Part shown: piece after piece, positions 10,903-20,044 of the stretch
Numbering within the stretch: the stretch's first letter is position 1
Layout: every line of letters begins with the position of its first letter
Assembly (NCBI GenBank): GCA_028689585.1
Contig: JAQVCW010000020.1
Span: 21,605 to 85,604 of the forward strand
Length of the DNA: 64,000 bases
Direction: 5' to 3'
Source: Lachnospiraceae bacterium
GTDB taxonomy: Bacteria; Bacillota; Clostridia; Lachnospirales; Lachnospiraceae
Position numbers and translations under genes: made by a program
Notes under the pieces: model-generated
What the model saw: the letters and a program-made list of their open reading frames with translations, nothing else
Told to the model about the DNA's origin: nothing
Database searches by the model: none

Positions 10903-11314
10903 GCCTTCTTGACAGCCGGTTTCTCTGAATATACTTTTCCGTCAGAAACAGCTTTCCGATTTCTTCTGCGCCATGCTCTTTAGAAGCCGTCTCCTCCAGC
11001 GCGCGCATTCCCTCCACCGTGTGCAGCCACAGACTTCTTCTCCCCAGATATCCTGCCTGCTTCAGATAAAATACGTAGATCCCGATCTCTTCGTTTCCGA
11101 TCTTCGCTTCTCTTCCATCCGGAAGGTACAGCTTCAGTTGGAGTTCCCCATCCGGCAGCACCGCCCCTGCGAGAATGCCCGCAGAGCCCACTCCGAAATT
11201 CCGTTCGCAGATGGCCAGCACCGCTTTCTGATTCAACACAATATCATTTTTACAGGCATCATATATTAAATAATCCCTTCCGGAACTATGATATTTCAAA
11301 AGAATAGTATCCAT
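10883..11314 (-). CDS. Truncated DapF-like protein lacking the catalytic cysteine
   Basis: The 143-residue product resembles the N-terminal half of diaminopimelate epimerase. LLKYHSSGRDYLIYD matches the usual start, RNFGVGSAGIL matches the R-x-x-G-x-G-A-D-G region, and LYLPDGREAKIGNEEIGIYV aligns with the NADGSEAEMCGNG segment. There the first catalytic Cys is replaced by Ile, and the second half of the enzyme with the second Cys is absent. The ATG at 11314 has AAAGGT directly upstream. The last residues are encoded by a 17-bp tandem repeat, suggesting that the 3' part was lost and replaced. It could be a decayed paralogue or a repurposed single-lobe protein; epimerase activity is very unlikely. 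Confidence 0.6.
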   Translation of the reverse strand: MDTILLKYHSSGRDYLIYDACKNDIVLNQKAVLAICERNFGVGSAGILAGAVLPDGELQLKLYLPDGREAKIGNEEIGIYVFYLKQAGYLGRRSLWLHTVEGMRALEETASKEHGAEEIGKLFLTEKYIQRNRLSRRRKVCCL

Positions 11315-11466
11315 ACCTTTACCGCCTTTCCGCTTCTGCAATCCGCCCGCTGCGCTTTCCTTTTACTATAATATAGCAGGCATTATCTGAAAGGAAAATC
11401 AGTTTTCTGCTTTTCATATTAAATATAATGCGGTATACTTGGAATCAAAAAAAGAAGGGAGTCCAT

Positions 11467-12315
11467 ATGGAATCTTCATTTAAAAAGACCGGCTATCTCA
11501 CCGGTGAATTCAAATTGTTTCATCTGGTGGATCAGCAGCAGAAACGTTTCGAACTGCATTACCACGATTTCTGCAAGGTGCTCATCCTTTTGCAGGGCAA
11601 CGTAAGCTATGTGGTAGAAGGAAAACAGTACGATATGCAGCCGGGAGATATTATCCTGGTGAATGCCGGGGAGATCCACCGGCCTGTGATTCACGACAAT
11701 TCCCCCTATGACCGGATCATTCTCTACCTCTCTTCTGATTTTTTTCAGAGATACCGGGGGGAAGATTTTGATTTGTTCCACTGCTTTACCCAGGGCCAGC
11801 GCCAGCACTCCAGCCTGCTCCGCCCTTCGGATGCAGACCGCGCCCGGCTTTTGCCTCTTGAGAATGAGCTTGCCCTTTCCTGCCAGAGCCGCGCTTACGC
11901 TTCCGGTCTGTATCAGCAGATCAAGACCGTAGAATTCATGATCTGCCTGAACCGCCTGCTGGTGCAGGAAAATCTTTCCTATTCAGAATCCGTGACCGCC
12001 AATCCGGTGATCCTTCAGGTCATGGACTATATCCGGGAGCATCTTTGCGGGGAGCTGTCCATCGATACCATCGCTGCCGCCGTATTTCTGAACCGTTCCT
12101 ATCTGATGCATCTTTTCAAAGCGGAGACCGGCTGCACCGTGTGGAAATACATTACGGAAAAGCGGCTTTTTGCCGCCCGCACCTACATCCAGAAGGGACT
12201 GTCCATCACAGAGGCCTGCTATCAAAGCGGGTTCAAAAATTATGCTTCTTTTTATCATGCCTACAAAGCAAAGTACCAGTCCGCCCCCACAGAGGATCTG
12301 ACCGCAGGGGATTGA
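11467..12315 (+). CDS. AraC-family transcriptional regulator
   Basis: 282 residues. The N-terminal cupin sensor domain (about 10-140) includes HYHDFCKVLILLQG and PGDIILVNAGEIHRPV, typical of sugar-sensing AraC proteins. The C-terminal double helix-turn-helix (about 185-280) includes LSIDTIAAAVFLNRSYLMHL and the signature GFKNYASFYHAYKAKY. The ATG at 11467 follows AAGGGAG. It is the only plus-strand gene in this part and converges on the membrane-XRE gene with 10 bp between stops. The target is unknown; the nearest divergent gene is the DapF-like remnant. Confidence 0.88.
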   Translation: MESSFKKTGYLTGEFKLFHLVDQQQKRFELHYHDFCKVLILLQGNVSYVVEGKQYDMQPGDIILVNAGEIHRPVIHDNSPYDRIILYLSSDFFQRYRGEDFDLFHCFTQGQRQHSSLLRPSDADRARLLPLENELALSCQSRAYASGLYQQIKTVEFMICLNRLLVQENLSYSESVTANPVILQVMDYIREHLCGELSIDTIAAAVFLNRSYLMHLFKAETGCTVWKYITEKRLFAARTYIQKGLSITEACYQSGFKNYASFYHAYKAKYQSAPTEDLTAGD

Positions 12316-12325
12316 TTCCGTCTCT

Positions 12326-13327
12326 TTATTCCCCGGATCCTGAATTTCGAAATACACTGACAAATCCGCAGACCACAGAGTACAGCACACCGGCACTGGG
12401 CCAAATGATCCAGGTGCGGTCCCAGCGCATGGTATAAAAGCTGATTCCCAGATAGACTGCTGTGATCAGACTCCAGTAAATGCCGCTGATCGGAGAGTTT
12501 CTTTTACTTTCCCTTTTGCCCTCCGGTGAATATTTTCCTTCCTGCATCAGCTTCTGATAGCTTTCGCTGATCGTCTCGGACCAGACAAACAGAAATACCG
12601 CACAGGCAATCAGCAGAAGAAGAATTGCCGTACCCATGATCGCCGCCAGGTCCTCCTGGTAGATGATTGCCAGACATACCAGGGGTATCACGCTCAAAAT
12701 GCAGAGCGTCACGCCCACCACCACACATTTTCGATGGACATCCCGGAACGCTTCCTGCTTCTTTTCCACCATTCCCGCAATTCCATACTGGAGCTGGAAA
12801 TCCTCTTCTTCTATATATTTAAATTCCTCCATCTGCATGCTGTCCCAGACAAAAGAAGCCACAGCACCGGCAACCAGCACCAGAAGCACCACCAGGCCAA
12901 GCCCTCCTGCCAGATCCTCAGACAGTCCGATCCCGGCCTCTGCCAGCCCTGCCAGTATAATCAGCGCCACGGGTGACAGAATACAGACCGCCGTAGCAAA
13001 AGCGGTCCGAAGCGCCATTTTTTCTGACAGCCCCAGATATTTGTTGGCCTGCTCCAGCGTTATGAGTCTGCCCTGCGCTTCTTTCCTGTCCTCCTCCCCG
13101 TCCTCCCAGGGATCATTCTCTGTTTCCTCAATTTCATCCTTCAGAAGATAATCGGTACTGACACCAAAGAGCTGGCTCAGTTTGATGATTTTATCCAGAT
13201 CCGGAACAGAAGCCGCACTTTCCCATTTTGAAACCGACTGTCTGGAAATTCCCAGCTTCGCCGCCAGGTCCTCCTGAGACCATCCGTATTTTTTGCGCAG
13301 CATGATAATCTTGTCTGCTAATATCAT
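12326..13327 (-). CDS. Membrane-anchored XRE-family regulator
   Basis: 333 residues. The N-terminal HTH of the XRE type (about 5-62) contains the helix pair WSQEDLAAKLGISRQSVSKW. An acidic linker (EETENDPWEDGEEDRKE) follows, then about six hydrophobic segments between residues 100 and 325, in pairs. This architecture is common in Firmicutes and is thought to link an envelope signal to transcription, but no ligand can be read here. The start is preceded by GGAGGAAAT. It is apparently monocistronic. Confidence 0.82.
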   Translation of the reverse strand: MILADKIIMLRKKYGWSQEDLAAKLGISRQSVSKWESAASVPDLDKIIKLSQLFGVSTDYLLKDEIEETENDPWEDGEEDRKEAQGRLITLEQANKYLGLSEKMALRTAFATAVCILSPVALIILAGLAEAGIGLSEDLAGGLGLVVLLVLVAGAVASFVWDSMQMEEFKYIEEEDFQLQYGIAGMVEKKQEAFRDVHRKCVVVGVTLCILSVIPLVCLAIIYQEDLAAIMGTAILLLLIACAVFLFVWSETISESYQKLMQEGKYSPEGKRESKRNSPISGIYWSLITAVYLGISFYTMRWDRTWIIWPSAGVLYSVVCGFVSVFRNSGSGE

Positions 13328-13367
13328 AAATCATTTCCTCCTTTTTTCTCTTTCCCCGGCTGCAGGT

Positions 13368-13430
13368 GTTTCCGTGAGATACCCGGCCCGCACGGCAGCG
13401 TTATCCTGTCAGCCATGAATCGTAACTTAT
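13368..13430 (+). repeat. Family C element, partial copy C2
   Basis: The first 35 bases (GTTTCCGTGAGATACCC onward) match the right arm of the long foldback element at 32513-32778 at about nine positions in ten. The left arm is missing, so this is half an element. It lies between the XRE gene and the rubrerythrin terminator. Confidence 0.65.
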
Positions 13431-13519
13431 AGAGAAACTATAGCAAAAAAAGCGGTTGACAACTACCAAGTGCGCTTTGAAATGTGTCAACCGGGGGTTG
13501 CAGAGGGTAAAATGAAGCC

Positions 13520-13553
13520 AAAAAGGAGCTTTCCAGTCTTATGGAAAGCTCCT
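13520..13553 (-). terminator. Terminator of rubrerythrin gene
   Basis: AGGAGCTTTCC pairs with GGAAAGCTCCT, and the minus strand continues in a short T run. It starts 22 nt beyond the rubrerythrin stop. Confidence 0.75.
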
Positions 13554-13574
13554 CCATTCTCACGCTTTTTATTC

Positions 13575-14114
13575 TTAATAATTTGCTTTTTTTACCTCGA
13601 AATAACTCTGCGGATGAGAACATACCGGACATACATCCGGAGCCTTCCTGCCGACGCAGACATGGCCGCAGTTGCTGCACTGCCAGATCACATCTTCATC
13701 CTTGCTGAATACCAGATCTCCTTCGATATTTGCCAGAAGCTTGCGATATCTTTCCTCATGCTCTTTTTCGATGGCCGCTACTCCTTCGAACAGTTTTGCG
13801 ATGTCATCAAAGCCTTCTTCCTTTGCTTCCTTCGCAAAGCCTGCATACATGTCGGTCCATTCATACATCTCGCCGTCGGCTGCAGCCTTCAGATTCTCAA
13901 TGGTGCTTCCCACGCCGCCGGTCAGCAGCTTGAACCACATCTTAGCATGTTCTTTTTCATTATTAGCGGTTTCTTCAAAAATGTTTCCAATCTGAACATA
14001 ACCGTCTTTTTTTGCCTTAGAAGCAAAGTATGTATATTTATTTCTCGCTTCTGATTCCCCTGCAAACGCTGTCATTAAATTCTTTTCTGTCTTAGATCCC
14101 TTTAAATCTGCCAT
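13575..14114 (-). CDS. rbr: Rubrerythrin
   Basis: A 179-residue peroxide-reducing non-haem diiron protein of anaerobes. The N-terminal ferritin-like four-helix domain carries the iron ligands in [22 protein letters not shown] and [10 protein letters not shown]. The C-terminal rubredoxin-like domain has two cysteine pairs in QCSNCGHV and [10 protein letters not shown]. It takes electrons, commonly from NADH through rubredoxin, to reduce H2O2 in the cytoplasm. The ribosome site GAGGAAGG is close to the ATG. A dedicated terminator follows, so it is probably monocistronic. I found no clear PerR box. Confidence 0.95.
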   Translation of the reverse strand: MADLKGSKTEKNLMTAFAGESEARNKYTYFASKAKKDGYVQIGNIFEETANNEKEHAKMWFKLLTGGVGSTIENLKAAADGEMYEWTDMYAGFAKEAKEEGFDDIAKLFEGVAAIEKEHEERYRKLLANIEGDLVFSKDEDVIWQCSNCGHVCVGRKAPDVCPVCSHPQSYFEVKKANY

Positions 14115-14195
14115 AATACCTTCCTCACTTTCTAATTAAGACAATTGATACTCTTATATTATCTTACCTTTCCCAGTATTTGTCCATCCCTTTTT

Positions 14196-15509
14196 TCAGA
14201 ACAGTACCCGTATCGTTGTCCCTTTTTCCGGCTCGCTTTCCAGCTCTATAACCGCATCATGCAGCGCCACGATATGCTTTACGATTGCCAGCCCCAGTCC
14301 GGTTCCGCCGGTCTGCTTGGAACGGCTCTTATCTACCCGGTAAAAGCGCTCAAATACCCGGTCCTGATGCTCCTTGGGGATCCCGATGCCGTTGTCCGAA
14401 ACCTCCAGCATGACCTTCCCGTTTTTCTCCCCTGTCACCACCGCCACCTTTCCGCCCTTGCGGTTGTAGCGGATGGCATTGTCCGATAAGTTCAGGATCA
14501 GCTCCGTAATCATATCCCGGTTGCCCCGGATGATCTCCCTCACGCCCCGAAGCTCAATGGTCACATCATGCTTCTGGGCATTGATATTCAGGTTTTCCAC
14601 GCACTTTTCCGCCAGATCATACAGGTCAAAATTCTCAAAATTGTCCTTTTCCCGGCAGGAATCCAGTTCGGAAAGGCGGATGATATCATTAATCAGGGAC
14701 AGAAGCCGGGTGGCATTGCGGCGGATCTCTCCGGAAAAACGGAGGATCTCCGTATCCTTCACCATCCCGTTCTCCATCAGCTCCGCATATCCGGAAATCG
14801 CGGTCAGCGGTGTTTTTAATTCATGAGATACATTCGCTGTAAAATCCTGGCGCATCTTTGCCGCCTTCAGGATATCCTCATGCTGAGCCCGTATGGTATG
14901 CACAAACGGAACCAGTTCCTTGTAAGCCGGTGCAATCGTATAATCATCCATATTCACTGCCATTTCTTCAATGGGCCGCAGCAGATTGGAGGTGAGAAAA
15001 TGCGCCAGTATAATACAGATAATGATCATGATCAGAATGACAATCGCGATACTGGGAATGGCGCTTTCAAACACGCTCCAGATGTTCTCCGCTTCCCTCG
15101 CTACGCGCAGCACCGAACCGTCCTCCAGACGGACGGCATAATAAAAGGTGCTTTTATTCAGCGTGCTTGACTTGCGCACATCCTCACCCTTCCCTGAAAG
15201 GAAAGCTGCTTCCACCTCCGGGCGCTGTGCATGATTTTCCATCTCTCCCACGTCTGCGCCGTTGTCATAGAGCACATTGCCCTCCTGACTGATCCAGGTG
15301 ACACGCAGATCCTCCATATCAATATGAAGATTTATTACATTATCCTCCCGGAAAATGTCTGTGCTTTTCAAAATGTCCGCATTTACCCGCAGATCTGCTT
15401 CCACCTGCTTGCGAAACAGCTCATAAAAAACAACCGACACCAGAAGCATCGTGGAAATAATCGCGATCACAGCGATTCCCAATAGCTGTGAATTGATTTT
15501 TCTCTTCAT
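14196..15509 (-). CDS. phoR: Sensor histidine kinase, PhoR type
   Basis: 437 residues. A first membrane segment (about 8-30), an extracytoplasmic sensor of about 120 residues, a second membrane segment (151-173), a HAMP-like stretch, the dimerisation and phosphoacceptor domain with His229 in VSHELKTPL, then the ATP-binding domain with [17 protein letters not shown] and GGTGLGLAI. It autophosphorylates and passes phosphate to the response regulator encoded 10 bp upstream. The phosphate role is inferred from the operon with a Na/Pi transporter carrying PhoU-like domains and from TTTACA repeats ahead of the operon. Confidence 0.88.
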   Translation of the reverse strand: MKRKINSQLLGIAVIAIISTMLLVSVVFYELFRKQVEADLRVNADILKSTDIFREDNVINLHIDMEDLRVTWISQEGNVLYDNGADVGEMENHAQRPEVEAAFLSGKGEDVRKSSTLNKSTFYYAVRLEDGSVLRVAREAENIWSVFESAIPSIAIVILIMIIICIILAHFLTSNLLRPIEEMAVNMDDYTIAPAYKELVPFVHTIRAQHEDILKAAKMRQDFTANVSHELKTPLTAISGYAELMENGMVKDTEILRFSGEIRRNATRLLSLINDIIRLSELDSCREKDNFENFDLYDLAEKCVENLNINAQKHDVTIELRGVREIIRGNRDMITELILNLSDNAIRYNRKGGKVAVVTGEKNGKVMLEVSDNGIGIPKEHQDRVFERFYRVDKSRSKQTGGTGLGLAIVKHIVALHDAVIELESEPEKGTTIRVLF

Positions 15510-15519
15510 TCAGCAGCTC

Positions 15520-16191
15520 CTATTCCATCACATAGCCCACATTCCGGACTGTCTTGATTCTGGTTCCGCTGTCACTCAATTTCTGGCGCAGGGTTTTGAT
15601 GTGCATATCCACTGTCCTGGATTCTCCCTCAAATTCGGTTCCCCATACCCGGTGCATGATCATCTCTCTGGTCATGACGATACCGGTGTTCACCATGAGC
15701 AGCTTCAGCAGCTCGTATTCCTTATAGGTCAGATCAATGGCCTCATCATGGACGTATACCATGTGCCGTTCATTGTCGAGAAAAACTTCTCCCAGCGTCA
15801 CATACTTGCTGTCATCAATTTCCAGAGTCCGCCTCAGCACCGCTTTTACCCGGGTGATCAGCTCCATGACGGAAAATGGTTTTTTGATATAATCGTCCGC
15901 GCCGAAGTCCAGCCCCTTGATCATCTCGATCTCACTGGTCTTGGCCGTCACCATGATCACCGGCAGCTTCTTGGTCGCCGGATTCGCCCTGAGCTTTTTG
16001 ACAATTTCATATCCGTCTTCGTCCGGCAGCATAATATCCAGAAGAGCCAGATCCGGTATTTTATCCTCCAGCTTCTGATAGAAAAGCTTCGCATTTTCAA
16101 AATCACAGACCGTATAGCCGCTGTTGCGCAGTGCGATCATCTCAATTTCACGTATGTCCGTATCGTCTTCTACAATATATACTAGTGCCAT
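15520..16191 (-). CDS. phoP: OmpR/PhoB-type response regulator
   Basis: 223 residues. The receiver domain (1-118) has the acidic pocket EDD, the phosphoacceptor Asp52 in LLDIMLP, and the switch lysine in KKPFS. The winged-helix output domain (about 128-222) ends in the usual RTVDMHIKTLRQKL and VRNVGYVM. I choose the ATG at 16191 with GGAGAATAAG upstream over one at 16203, because the upstream one is too close to its ribosome site. It starts one base after the transporter stop codon, so translation is coupled. Confidence 0.88.
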   Translation of the reverse strand: MALVYIVEDDTDIREIEMIALRNSGYTVCDFENAKLFYQKLEDKIPDLALLDIMLPDEDGYEIVKKLRANPATKKLPVIMVTAKTSEIEMIKGLDFGADDYIKKPFSVMELITRVKAVLRRTLEIDDSKYVTLGEVFLDNERHMVYVHDEAIDLTYKEYELLKLLMVNTGIVMTREMIMHRVWGTEFEGESRTVDMHIKTLRQKLSDSGTRIKTVRNVGYVME

Positions 16192-16192
16192 C

Positions 16193-17977
16193 TTATTCTC
16201 CATCCTTTAACTCTGGAAGTCTGTATTTATCACTCATTACCTGATATTCCTGCTTGAATTCTTCGTTGCTCTCATCCTTGATCATATCCAGGAACTCATG
16301 GGTATCAAAATTATCCTCATTGATCTGCAGCAGATACACTGCGATATTGGAGCAGTGATCCGCAACCCGTTCAAAGTTGGTGGAAATATCCGACAGGATA
16401 AAGCCCAGCTCGATGGTACATTTTCCCTGGGTAAGACGCTGGATATGTCTCTGTTTTTCTTCCAGATTCATGGTATCCACCACCTGCTCCAGCGGTTCCA
16501 CTTCTCTGGCCAGGACCTGATCCCCCTTGACAAAGGCAGTCGTTGTGATGCTTACGATATCCCGGATGGCTTCTGAAAATACCACCAGTTCTTCCTTTGC
16601 TCCCGGTGAAAAATCCAGTTTCTTTTCCTGCATCTCCTGATATGCCTGCATAATATTCACGGCATGATCCGAAATACGCTCATAGTCGCCAATGCTGTGC
16701 AGCAGCAGAGACAGCATCTTGCTCTCCCGCTTGGACAGATCCTTGCTGCTGAGTTTTACCATATAAGTACCCAGGGCATCTTCGTATTTATCCACCCGGT
16801 CTTCCAGCTCCACCACCCGGTCTGCCTTCGCTTTGTCATAATTCTGAAACAGAGAAAGCGCAAGCTCCATGGCTTCCTGTACATGAGCTGCCATGCTGTT
16901 TGCCACAGTGCGGCATTCTCCGATGGCAAAGCCCGGCTTGTCCAGGAAACGGTCATCCAGACGTGCAAAGTCCTGAGAAACTGCTGCCACTTCCGGCTCT
17001 GCCTTTTCCGGAATTGTGAGAATCGCCAGCTTTTCCAGTCCTTTTGCAAACGGGAACAAAACAATGGTAGCTCCGATATTGAACAGACTGTGCACCACTG
17101 CAATCCCTGCCGGGGCTGCCGCTTCGTTCAGGAACTCGAAGTGTACAAATGCGTTGATGGAATAGAATACAACCATAAAAAGAATCGTACCTATCATGTT
17201 AAAATACAGATGCACTGCAGCCGCCCGCTTTGCATTTTTGCTGGCGCCCACACTGGACATGATTGCTGTAATACAGGTACCGATATTCTGCCCCATGATA
17301 ATAGGAAGTGCCGTTCCAAAGGATACTGCCCCGGTCACGCACAGCGCCTGCAAAATACCGACGGATGCGGAAGAGCTCTGGATCACTGCTGTCAGCACTG
17401 CACCCACGACCATGCCCAGAATCGGATTGGAAAACATGGTGAAGATCCTGGTGAAGCCTTCCATCTGAGCCAGAGGAGCCACCGCACCGCTCATGGTCTC
17501 CATTCCGAACATCAGCACTGCGAAGCCGACCATGATATTTCCTATATCTTTTTTCTTCTCATTCTTTGAAAACATCAGAAAGCCGACGCCAATCACCGCC
17601 AGAATCGGTGAAAAGGAGGACGGCTTGAGCATTTTCAGAAAAAAACTGGAGCCTTCAATTCCGGATAAACTCAGGATCCAGGAAGTGATCGTAGTACCGA
17701 TATTGGCACCCATGATGATCCCCACCGCCTGTGTCAGTTTCATGATCCCGGAGTTTACAAAACCTACTACCATAACCGTGGTCGCTGAAGATGACTGTAT
17801 CACAGCCGTCACACCCGCGCCCAGAAGCACCGCCATAATACGTTTGGAGGTCAGCTTCTCCAGGAGCCGTTCCATACGCCCTCCTGACAGCTTGGAAAGT
17901 CCGGCTCCCATCGTCTCCATCCCATAAAGGAACAACGCAAGCCCGCCCACCATTGTCAAAATCGCAAAAAAATCCAT
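16193..17977 (-). CDS. Na+/phosphate cotransporter (NptA type) with PhoU-like C-terminus
   Basis: 594 residues. The membrane part (1-310) carries the internal duplication of the Na/Pi-II family, with the twin signature VIQSSSATTV and VIQSSSASVG. Residues from about 345 to the end are two PhoU-like helical repeats (SIGDYERISDHA and ISTNFERVADHCSNIA). Such proteins move phosphate with sodium, and the PhoU part probably couples flux to signalling. It is first in an operon with a response regulator and kinase. The start at 17977 is preceded by AGAGGAAGGG; an in-frame upstream start lacks such a site. Export rather than import of phosphate has also been proposed in this family. Confidence 0.87.
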   Translation of the reverse strand: MDFFAILTMVGGLALFLYGMETMGAGLSKLSGGRMERLLEKLTSKRIMAVLLGAGVTAVIQSSSATTVMVVGFVNSGIMKLTQAVGIIMGANIGTTITSWILSLSGIEGSSFFLKMLKPSSFSPILAVIGVGFLMFSKNEKKKDIGNIMVGFAVLMFGMETMSGAVAPLAQMEGFTRIFTMFSNPILGMVVGAVLTAVIQSSSASVGILQALCVTGAVSFGTALPIIMGQNIGTCITAIMSSVGASKNAKRAAAVHLYFNMIGTILFMVVFYSINAFVHFEFLNEAAAPAGIAVVHSLFNIGATIVLFPFAKGLEKLAILTIPEKAEPEVAAVSQDFARLDDRFLDKPGFAIGECRTVANSMAAHVQEAMELALSLFQNYDKAKADRVVELEDRVDKYEDALGTYMVKLSSKDLSKRESKMLSLLLHSIGDYERISDHAVNIMQAYQEMQEKKLDFSPGAKEELVVFSEAIRDIVSITTTAFVKGDQVLAREVEPLEQVVDTMNLEEKQRHIQRLTQGKCTIELGFILSDISTNFERVADHCSNIAVYLLQINEDNFDTHEFLDMIKDESNEEFKQEYQVMSDKYRLPELKDGE

Positions 17978-18135
17978 ACCCTTCCTCTTTTCCTGCAAAC
18001 ACTTTTGCAAACTGTGCATTTCCCACTCTTTTTCATTCTAATCCCTTATTATTATGCCGAAATTTCGTGAAATGCATTCTGTAGTAATAATTTAGAAAAT
18101 TTCAAGCTTTCCTACATTAGAATATATCATAGAAA

Positions 18136-18175
18136 TGTAAATTTGAAAGAAGGTTTTATGTAAAATTTATGTAAA
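18136..18175 (-). promoter_or_regulatory. PhoP-box-like TTTACA direct repeats
   Basis: On the minus strand TTTACA occurs at 18175-18170, 18164-18159 and 18141-18136, that is, spaced 11 and 23 bp apart (one and two helical turns). This is the arrangement of Gram-positive PhoP sites. It lies 160-200 bp upstream of the transporter-regulator-kinase operon, which would be autoregulated. Confidence 0.5.
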
Positions 18176-18185
18176 GTTTTTTACA

Positions 18186-18262
18186 CAAAAAACTCCTCCA
18201 TTTCACTTACTTCACATCTTTATGACAAATCATGTGAAACAGTCTGAATTGGAAGGAGTTTC
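18186..18262 (-). terminator. Terminator of the hydrogenase operon
   Basis: On the minus strand CTCCTTCCAATT pairs with AATGGAGGAG, enclosing a smaller TTCACAT/ATGTGAA hairpin and followed by TTTTTT. It begins about 40 nt after the hydA stop. Confidence 0.7.
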
Positions 18263-18301
18263 TTGTCCAAAGCTTTCCTTAATATTACTTACTTCTCGTA
18301 G

Positions 18302-20044
18302 TTACTTTTCATTCGGCATTTTCCATCCGTGATGATCCGTATGCAGCAGTTCATGTGCCTTATGGGACAGAGGATGCCCCAGGTATTCCTGATACAGGCG
18401 AACCACGTCCGGATTCTCATGGGAAAATCTAAGCTCACTGGAGCGGTCCAGAAAATACAGGTTATCTCCCCGATCTCCTGCCAGCTCCTCTCCGTCATGG
18501 ATGGGCTGGCCTCCGCCTCCCGCACAGCCTCCCGGACAGGCCATGACTTCGACAAAATCATAAGAAACTTTTTGACTGCGCAGTGCCCGGATCAGCTTTC
18601 TGGCATTGCCAAGGCCGCTGACCACTGCCACACGTACCGTACTTCCCTGAATATCTATGCTGGCTTCCTTCCAGCCGTCCAGCCCCCGCACCATATAAAA
18701 TGCATCCGGCGCCGGATTCTTTCCCGTCACCAGGTAATAGCAGGAGCGAAGCGCTGCTTCCATCACTCCGCCGGTGGCGCCAAAGATCACACCTGCGCCG
18801 CTGCCGGTTCCCAGCGGATTATCAAACTCTGTCTCCGGCAGGTCCTGCACCACCAGATGATCTGCCCGGATCATCCTCACCAGCTCTCTGGTGGTCAGCA
18901 CAAGATCCACATCCCTGTTCTGGCCGCTGTCATTGATATTGGGGATGGCCGCTTCGTGCTTCTTCGCCACGCAGGGCATAATGGAAATATTGTAGATCTT
19001 CTCCGGATCGATGCCCATCTTCTGTGCAAACCAGGTCTTGGTCACCGCCCCCTGCATCTGATGAGGAGACTTGGCCGTAGACAACTGATCCACCATATCC
19101 GGATACTGAGATTTCAGGAACCGCACCCATCCCGGACAGCAGGAGGTAAACATGGGGAATTTATAATCGTCTTTCTTCTTCAGCCGTTCCAGAAATTCGC
19201 TGCCCTCTTCCATAATCGTCAGATCCGCACCGAAATCCGTATCAAACACGTAATCAAATCCCAGCGCCTTCAGCGCGGAAACCATACGCTGCGGCGTAGC
19301 TTCACTGCGGGACAGTCCCAGTTCTTCGCCCCAGGCCGCCCGTACCGCCGGTGCGATCTGCACGATGGTTATCTTGTTCTCATCCGCAAATGCTCCATGA
19401 AGAGAAGTCAGCTCCAGGGTATCATCCCGCTCCCGCAGCGCTCCCGTCGGACAGTGGGTAATACACTGGCCGCACAGCGCGCATTCCGCCTGGGTGATCT
19501 GCTGGTTATGGGAAACGCCAATGTTCACTCTTGAACCGGTCCCCGCAATATCCCAGATATGTAATTTCTGAACCTTGTCACAGATCTGAATACATCTCAT
19601 ACATTTGATGCACCGTCCTGCATCCCTTATCATCGGGAAAGAAGCCGGCCAACTGCTCTTTGGCAGATCTGTTTCATACTGACTTTCAAAAATCCCCAGA
19701 TCATTCGCCACCTTCTGCAGCGAACAGTTTCCGCTGCGTACACAGGACGGACAGCGGCAGTCATGCTGGGACAAAAGCAGCTCTACATTGGTTCTTCTCG
19801 CCTCTCTGACTCTGGCGGAATTGGTATAGATCTCCATCCCTTCCTGTACGGTGTTGTCGCAGGCCGGAACCAGACGATTCACTCCCTTTATCTCTACCAC
19901 ACATACCCGGCAGGCCCCTATTTCATTGATGTCCTTCAGATAACAAAGGCTGGGCACCGGCATATTTGCCAAGGCTGCCGCTTCCAAAATGGTTGCTCCT
20001 TCAGCCGCCGAAACCGGAATATCATTTATTTTTATATTTACCAT
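18302..20044 (-). CDS. hydA: [FeFe] hydrogenase catalytic subunit
   Basis: 580 residues with all modules of a CpI-type group A enzyme. The N-terminal 2Fe-2S domain has Cys34, 45, 48 and 62. The His-Cys 4Fe-4S site has His94, Cys98, 101 and 107. Two 4Fe-4S clusters have Cys145/148/151/155 and 188/191/194/198. The H-cluster motifs are TSCCPGW (Cys302/303), MPCVAKKHE (Cys358) and MACPGGCAGGGGQP (Cys503/507). The C-terminal tail extends beyond the H-cluster. It catalyses reversible H2 formation or oxidation in the cytoplasm. The start overlaps the stop of the flavoprotein gene by 7 nt. The partner makes it resemble HydDB group A2 (GltD-linked), not the HydABC bifurcating type. Confidence 0.93.
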   Translation of the reverse strand: MVNIKINDIPVSAAEGATILEAAALANMPVPSLCYLKDINEIGACRVCVVEIKGVNRLVPACDNTVQEGMEIYTNSARVREARRTNVELLLSQHDCRCPSCVRSGNCSLQKVANDLGIFESQYETDLPKSSWPASFPMIRDAGRCIKCMRCIQICDKVQKLHIWDIAGTGSRVNIGVSHNQQITQAECALCGQCITHCPTGALRERDDTLELTSLHGAFADENKITIVQIAPAVRAAWGEELGLSRSEATPQRMVSALKALGFDYVFDTDFGADLTIMEEGSEFLERLKKKDDYKFPMFTSCCPGWVRFLKSQYPDMVDQLSTAKSPHQMQGAVTKTWFAQKMGIDPEKIYNISIMPCVAKKHEAAIPNINDSGQNRDVDLVLTTRELVRMIRADHLVVQDLPETEFDNPLGTGSGAGVIFGATGGVMEAALRSCYYLVTGKNPAPDAFYMVRGLDGWKEASIDIQGSTVRVAVVSGLGNARKLIRALRSQKVSYDFVEVMACPGGCAGGGGQPIHDGEELAGDRGDNLYFLDRSSELRFSHENPDVVRLYQEYLGHPLSHKAHELLHTDHHGWKMPNEK

